64,000 nucleotides of DNA from Citrobacter freundii (GTDB taxonomy: Bacteria > Pseudomonadota > Gammaproteobacteria > Enterobacterales > Enterobacteriaceae): the NCBI RefSeq assembly GCF_029717145.1, contig NZ_CP099222.1, positions 4,526,001 to 4,590,000 on the forward strand, read 5' to 3'. This document shows, piece after piece, positions 60,063 to 64,000 of the stretch (position 1 is the first letter of the stretch; each line of letters opens with the position of its first letter). The notes under the pieces are model-generated. The model ran no database searches. It was given only the letters and a program-made list of their open reading frames with translations, and had not been told where the DNA came from. Position numbers and translations under genes: made by a program.

Positions 60063-60266
60063 TATACACAAAATCATTCAAGATGCATCAAGGCGGCAAG
60101 TCTGGGAATCCACAAGCGCTTACATAAGTAAGTGACTGGGGTGACAAATCTGTCAGGAACAGATTTGAACGCTGTTTGCGGCGGCCCCGTAGGGGTGAGG
60201 CCCAGGGATGGGCCGAATAACTCAGGCGTAGCCAACAAAGAGGCAGCTTGAAGGATGACGTGTATA
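60063..60266. repeat. MITE-like inverted-repeat element, copy B, with an rrn-like module inside
   Basis: Terminal inverted repeats: TATACACAAAATCATTCAAG on the left and, inverted, TATACACGTCATCCTTCAAG on the right. The core GGCGGCAAGT...GCTTAC..AAGTAAGTGACTGGGGTG matches copy A (35580-35707). In copy B the segment 60143-60228 sits between GGGGTG and the AGCCAAC part and aligns with the rRNA T1-T2 segment (GACAAATCTG.CAGGA...GATTTGAACG). No reading frame; it ends 5 bp before the GlmZ T-run. Confidence 0.75.
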
Positions 60267-60271
60267 TGCAT

Positions 60272-60476
60272 AAAAAAACGCCCGCTCTTTTGGAGCAGGC
60301 GTTAAACAGGTCTGTATGACAACATAAATGGGTGCTTCACTCAACGTTATGTCCATGGTGTTTGATGAGGCTAACGCGACATCTGTCAGTGGACGATAAG
60401 CACCGGAAACGGCTCTGCGTCATTCCTGAGTTTATGAGGCCAGATGGCGAACATAAGAGATGGAATGAGCATCTAC
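60272..60476 (-). ncRNA. glmZ: GlmZ small RNA
   Basis: The minus strand from 60476 reads GTAGATGCTCATTCCATC, then GACGCAGAGCCGTTTCCGGTGC, GAAGCACCCATTTATGTTGTC and a terminator (GCCTGCTC, loop, GAGCGGGC, T-run). It matches E. coli GlmZ closely over about 205 nt. GlmZ pairs with the glmS mRNA with Hfq and activates glucosamine-6-phosphate synthase; RapZ and RNase E inactivate it, and GlmY decoys RapZ. It lies between hemY and the tRNA genes; in E. coli aslA and aslB also lie here, and they are absent. Confidence 0.94.
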
Positions 60477-60487
60477 ACGCATATTAT

Positions 60488-60503
60488 TGCACAAGGCATG
60501 CCA
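60488..60503 (-). promoter_or_regulatory. Sigma-54-type promoter of glmZ
   Basis: Minus strand TGGCATGCCTTGTGCA: GG and GC separated by ten bases, fitting TGGCAC-N5-TTGCA with one mismatch in each part, 12-14 bp before the RNA start. AATAAT (60488 to 60483) would be a -10 for sigma-70, so the two promoters overlap. Sigma-54/GlrR control of glmY and, in some genera, glmZ is known. Confidence 0.6.
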
Positions 60504-60621
60504 TGATTGCACTGCAAAAACTAGTTATTCGGACTTTTTAAGACATCAGGTAATTCGGGACATGGCAACGATATCACACAGGTCTTTCTTTGTGTAAGTG
60601 CCTGAAAGAAGAGAAAATCAG

Positions 60622-60650
60622 AAAACAAAAAACCCCGCCGAAGCGGGGTT
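60622..60650 (-). terminator. Terminator of the tRNA operon
   Basis: Minus strand: AACCCCGC, four-base loop, GCGGGGTT, then a T-rich run. It lies 6 bp after the tRNA-Pro gene. Confidence 0.92.
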
Positions 60651-60656
60651 CAAAAT

Positions 60657-60733
60657 TGGTCGGCGAGAGAGGATTCGAACCTCCGACCCACTGGTCCCAA
60701 ACCAGTTGCGCTACCAAGCTGCGCTACTCGCCG
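60657..60733 (-). tRNA. proM: tRNA-Pro (anticodon TGG)
   Basis: 77 nt with encoded CCA; 5' end CGGCGAGTAGCGCAGCTTGG, anticodon loop TTTGGGA. Last of four tRNA genes (Arg-His-Leu-Pro) on the minus strand, the order of argX-hisR-leuT-proM. Confidence 0.97.
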
Positions 60734-60774
60734 TTTTACTGCTTTTTGAATTTTTAGTTCAATTCTTTAAGTCG

Positions 60775-60860
60775 TGGTGCGAGGGGGGGGACTCGAACCC
60801 CCACATCCTAAGGACACTAACACCTGAAGCTAGCGCGTCTACCAATTCCGCCACCTTCGC
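60775..60860 (-). tRNA. leuT: tRNA-Leu (anticodon CAG)
   Basis: 86 nt with a long variable arm and encoded CCA; anticodon loop CTTCAGG. The variable arm reads TGTCCTTAGGATG, one base shorter than in E. coli leuT. The T-arm end carries eight Cs in a row. Confidence 0.96.
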
Positions 60861-60880
60861 ATTTCACAACTTTAAATTAA

Positions 60881-60957
60881 TGGGGTGGCTAATGGGATTC
60901 GAACCCACGACAACTGGAATCACAATCCAGGGCTCTACCAACTGAGCTATAGCCACC
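60881..60957 (-). tRNA. hisR: tRNA-His (anticodon GTG)
   Basis: 77 nt, 5' end GGTGGCTATAGCTCAGTTGG, anticodon loop TTGTGAT, encoded CCA. The extra 5' G opposite C73 that marks histidine tRNA is present. Confidence 0.97.
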
Positions 60958-61012
60958 ACTGCAAATCTTTTACGCGGTATTAAAACCACCGCAGCTCTGG
61001 CACCCTACTAAA

Positions 61013-61089
<77 letters not shown>

Positions 61090-61191
61090 TTAGCGCCGTT
61101 GCGGGGCTGGATATTACGGAGGTCTCGGTCTGCTGTCTAGTGCTTTTTTAAAATAAATTACCGTTTGGTCACGGAATGTGCGTTTTGTCGC

Positions 61192-62577
61192 TTATTCCTC
61201 CAGTTTTTGGCTTTCCCCATGCCGATTCAGACCAAAAACCTTATAAATGAGCGTCACAGCCAGTATGAAGCCCATACCCACAAACAGCGACATTCGGGTA
61301 TCTTCATTAAAATACATGCCGATCAATACGCAAATCAGGAACGCCATCGTCAAATAATTCGCCCACGGGAACAGAATGGAGCGGAAAGGATGGCTGGCAA
61401 TCGCCTCTTTGTGTGCCTGACGAAAACGCAGCTGGCTAATCAGGATAACAAACCACGGTACCATCCCCGGCAACACACTGGCGCTATAGACATACACAAA
61501 GACACGCTGCGGATTAGGAATAACGTAATTCAGGCATGAGCCAATCAGCAAGATGGCGATAGAAATCGCTACGCCAGCAACCGGCACGCCATGACGAGAG
61601 ACTTTTCCGACAACGGCAGGTAATTGACGGTTCTTCGCCAGCGCGTACAACATACGACCACAGCTATACATCCCGCTGTTGCAGCCAGACAGCGCGGCGG
61701 TCAGGACCACGAAGTTGATAATCCCGGCCGCAGCGGTAATTCCAATTTTGGCAAACGTGAGAACGAACGGGCTGCCGTTGCTGCCAATCTCATTCCACGG
61801 GAAGATAGTGACGATCACAAATATCGCGCCGACGTAGAAAATCAGGATACGCCACAGCACTTTCCCTACCGCGCTACGCAATGTGACCTGCGGATTTTTG
61901 GCTTCACCCGCCGTGATGCCGATCAGCTCCACCCCCTGGTAGGAGGCCACCACGATACATAACGCGGTCAGGAAGCCTTTCCAGCCACCGGCAAAAAAGC
62001 CGCCGTGCTCGGTCAAGTTGCCGAAACCAATCGCCTGGCCGCCATTACCAAAGCCAAAGAAGATAACGCCGACCCCAATGACGATCATCACAATGATGGT
62101 GGTCACTTTGATCATCGCAAACCAGAACTCAATTTCACCGTACAGCCGAACCGCCGCCAGGTTTGCCAACGCCACTAACCCGACTGCAATCAGCGCGGGT
62201 ATCCACTGTGCCATATCCGGGAACCAGAACTGCACGTAGACGCCAATGGCGGTAATTTCCGAGATCCCCACCGCCATCCACATAAACCAGTACGACCAGG
62301 CAGTGAGATAACCAAAGAAGGGGCTCATATAACGGTGGGCATACACCGCGAATGAACCGGCAACCGGCTCCAGAAACAGCATCTCGCCCATGGAACGCAT
62401 AATGAAAAAGACGAACAGCCCGGCGACAATATAGGCCAACAGAACTGATGGCCCCGCCCATTTGAGGGTGCTGGCGGCGCCCATAAACAATCCAACGCCA
62501 ATAGTGCCCCCAAGGGCAATTAACTCGATATGACGAGCCTCCAGCCCACGCTGTAGCTCAGGTTTACTTTCTGCCAT
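61192..62577 (-). CDS. yifK: Amino acid permease YifK (ThrP)
   Basis: 461-residue APC-superfamily permease with twelve membrane segments, close to E. coli YifK/ThrP, a threonine/serine proton symporter. The substrate-site signature [15 protein letters not shown] is in helix 1. The ATG after AGAGGA gives [23 protein letters not shown]; the frame is open 41 codons upstream without family support. A CA-rich segment before the ribosome site suits repression by GcvB RNA. Confidence 0.95.
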   Translation of the reverse strand: MAESKPELQRGLEARHIELIALGGTIGVGLFMGAASTLKWAGPSVLLAYIVAGLFVFFIMRSMGEMLFLEPVAGSFAVYAHRYMSPFFGYLTAWSYWFMWMAVGISEITAIGVYVQFWFPDMAQWIPALIAVGLVALANLAAVRLYGEIEFWFAMIKVTTIIVMIVIGVGVIFFGFGNGGQAIGFGNLTEHGGFFAGGWKGFLTALCIVVASYQGVELIGITAGEAKNPQVTLRSAVGKVLWRILIFYVGAIFVIVTIFPWNEIGSNGSPFVLTFAKIGITAAAGIINFVVLTAALSGCNSGMYSCGRMLYALAKNRQLPAVVGKVSRHGVPVAGVAISIAILLIGSCLNYVIPNPQRVFVYVYSASVLPGMVPWFVILISQLRFRQAHKEAIASHPFRSILFPWANYLTMAFLICVLIGMYFNEDTRMSLFVGMGFILAVTLIYKVFGLNRHGESQKLEE

Positions 62578-62584
62578 AAATCCT

Positions 62585-62601
62585 CTTGTTGTGTTTGTAT
62601 G
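62585..62601 (-). promoter_or_regulatory. CA-rich GcvB-type target before yifK
   Basis: Minus strand CATACAAACACAACAAG, just upstream of the AGAGGA ribosome site of yifK. GcvB binds such C/A-rich stretches with its G/U-rich R1 region, and yifK is a known GcvB target in Salmonella. Confidence 0.55.
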
Positions 62602-62810
62602 CTTTCCGGTATGACCGGTTATCGTTATGGGTACATCGTTTTTTTGCCATAACAGGCCATACGGCGCCGACCGCTTGACGGTTGGCACCCAAAACACCAC
62701 GGCACTATCATGATTGTTGCGAATGGTTTCCTAAAATCACTTAAATGGCAATTAAAGCATTCAAAAAATGAATAGATTGTTTGAGAAAGCAGCGATTATG
62801 TTGTGAATAA

Positions 62811-62836
62811 GTAGCGCACTCAGCAGAATGCGCTAC
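62811..62836. other. Perfect hairpin after wecG
   Basis: GTAGCGCA, ten-base loop, TGCGCTAC: an 8-bp stem 21 bp past the wecG stop. TTATTC follows on the minus strand, so it may be a weak terminator of the wec operon. The rest of the gap to yifK (62578-62810) shows the GcvB-type site and AT-rich promoter-like sequence. Confidence 0.5.
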
Positions 62837-62856
62837 ATACCAAAGAAGGGAGGAGA

Positions 62857-63597
62857 TCAGAGATTGCCGGTATAGTGCCAGCGCAGATAACGTAATAAGC
62901 GAAGTTGACGCGTGATACGGCTCGGCTGCGACAGCAAGCGGTACAGCCACTCCAGCCCGAGGTTTTGCCAGACTTTAGGCGCACGCTTTACATGGCCGGT
63001 AAAGACGTCGTAGGTGCCACCCACGCCCATATACAGCGCATCGGGATGAACCTGGCGGCAATCACGCATAAAGATTTCTTGTTTCGGTGACCCCATCGCT
63101 ACGGTAACAATCTGCGCACCGCTGGCGTGAATCCGCTCGAACAGCGCCTGACGCTGCTGCGGCGTAAAATAGCCGTCCTGGCTGCCCACAATGTTCACGT
63201 TCCATTGTGTGCGCAGTTTTGCTTCCGTCTGCGCCAGCACCTCCGGCTTGCCGCCAATCAGGAAGACCGGCGTTCCTTCCCGGCCTGCTCGTGCCATTAA
63301 GGCCTCCCACAGATCGGCACCGGCCACACGTGAAACCTGGGCCTGTGGAAATTTTTTTCGCACGGAACGCACGACGCTGATCCCATCGGCGTATTTGAAC
63401 TCAGCGGCATCGATCAGCGCACGTACCTCAGGGTTATCTTCCGCTGTCAGCATCTTCTCAGCATTGATCGCCACCAGCGTCCCCTGCCTAAGATGCCCTT
63501 CTGCAAACAGGTAATTCAGCGCATGCTGCATATCGCGCCAGCCAATCAGTTGTAATCCGCGCAGTGAATACAACGGCGCAGTGGTGTTATCAGTCAT
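62857..63597 (-). CDS. wecG: UDP-N-acetyl-D-mannosaminuronic acid transferase WecG
   Basis: 246-residue WecG/TagA/CpsF glycosyltransferase that adds ManNAcA to lipid-linked GlcNAc, making lipid II of enterobacterial common antigen. The family signatures [41 protein letters not shown] and [14 protein letters not shown] are present. Last gene of the ECA cluster here; it starts 2 bp after the wzyE stop. Confidence 0.96.
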   Translation of the reverse strand: MTDNTTAPLYSLRGLQLIGWRDMQHALNYLFAEGHLRQGTLVAINAEKMLTAEDNPEVRALIDAAEFKYADGISVVRSVRKKFPQAQVSRVAGADLWEALMARAGREGTPVFLIGGKPEVLAQTEAKLRTQWNVNIVGSQDGYFTPQQRQALFERIHASGAQIVTVAMGSPKQEIFMRDCRQVHPDALYMGVGGTYDVFTGHVKRAPKVWQNLGLEWLYRLLSQPSRITRQLRLLRYLRWHYTGNL

Positions 63598-63599
63598 TA

Positions 63600-64000
63600 C
63601 TATCCTTCAACCTGTGTCCGGGGCAGCGATTTTATGCGTTTATGAATCAGTCCGGCACTGTCAAACAGCCAGAACAACAGTTTTGCCACCAGCAAACAGA
63701 CACCAAAAATCACGAGGAAAAAGACCACTCGCGAGACAAACGAATCCAGTCCTTCACGTGCTAACACGATCATATTGAAAATGGCGCCGAAACAGAAACT
63801 GTGCAAAATCGCCGACTTGTAGCGGTTTGTTTCCCGGTTACCTAACTCGTACAGCCAGTCGAACCATTTGATGATAAGTCCAACCACAATCGCGCCTAAC
63901 GGGATAAACAACGCCCCGCCCATCACCACCAGTGAGCCAATTAATGTTGGCGAGATAGCCAACCCCGAGTGGTTGTTCAACACTTCCCAGGTAAAGTAGT
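63600..64000 (-). CDS. wzyE: ECA polymerase WzyE, 3' part
   Basis: The C-terminal 132 codons of the inner-membrane polymerase that links trisaccharide units into enterobacterial common antigen; the frame is open to the window edge. Three hydrophobic segments are seen ([64 protein letters not shown]) and the basic tail [14 protein letters not shown], which matches E. coli WzyE apart from two missing terminal residues. Confidence 0.92.
   Translation of the reverse strand, partial: YFTWEVLNNHSGLAISPTLIGSLVVMGGALFIPLGAIVVGLIIKWFDWLYELGNRETNRYKSAILHSFCFGAIFNMIVLAREGLDSFVSRVVFFLVIFGVCLLVAKLLFWLFDSAGLIHKRIKSLPRTQVEG

Noticed and set aside
60332-60541. Possible 69-residue protein on the plus strand
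   Set aside because: It is the antisense of GlmZ RNA; conservation there is explained by the RNA.

Overview
The window is core chromosome of a member of the Enterobacteriaceae, closest in gene content, order and protein sequence to Escherichia coli, Salmonella and Citrobacter. Several features favour a Citrobacter- or Salmonella-like lineage over E. coli: DsbA reads like the Salmonella form, the 23S rRNA has no large intervening sequence, and yigE, yigF, yigG, aslA and aslB, known from the matching places in E. coli K-12, are absent. The genus is an inference; no identity search was run.

Layout, left to right. 1-7630: end of engB, Spot 42 sRNA, polA, yihG, the Cpx-type srkA-dsbA operon, yihD, and the molybdenum cofactor pair mobAB. 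7700-13470: a complete rRNA operon read leftwards (P1/P2, 16S, tRNA-Ile, tRNA-Ala, 23S, 5S, T1, T2), equivalent to rrnA. 13515-17507: hemG, trkH, yigZ, pepQ. 17697-21059: fadBA with a FadR operator. 21243-29690: fre, ubiD, rfaH and the ubiE-ubiJ-ubiB-tatABC-tatD cluster, which links ubiquinone synthesis to twin-arginine export. 29785-36732: rmuC, udp, dlhH, metE and the divergent metR. 36635-46343: bioP, yigL, pldB, rhtB, rhtC, recQ, pldA, yigI, rarD, corA. 46802-52412: uvrD (LexA box), yigB, xerC, yigA, dapF, lptM. 52552-60022: cyaY, cyaA, and the haem operon hemC-hemD-hemX-hemY. 60272-64000: GlmZ sRNA, four tRNA genes (Pro, Leu, His, Arg) behind yifK, then wecG and the 3' part of wzyE from the enterobacterial common antigen cluster.

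Nearly all genes are ordinary housekeeping genes, full length and in the conserved order. The accessory signal is in the spacers: REP/BIME palindromes after many genes, and two copies of a MITE-like inverted-repeat element. One copy lies between metE and metR. The other abuts the GlmZ terminator and carries an internal module that aligns with the stem-loop segment between rrn terminators T1 and T2. Regulatory sites readable by eye include DnaA boxes before polA, a CpxR box, FadR, CRP, LexA and MetJ sites, the corA leader with a candidate leader peptide, and a sigma-54-type promoter at glmZ.

No phage, insertion sequence with a transposase, plasmid gene, CRISPR array, restriction system or other defence system was seen. 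No novel protein-coding system was found; the observations worth following concern repeats and RNA leaders.
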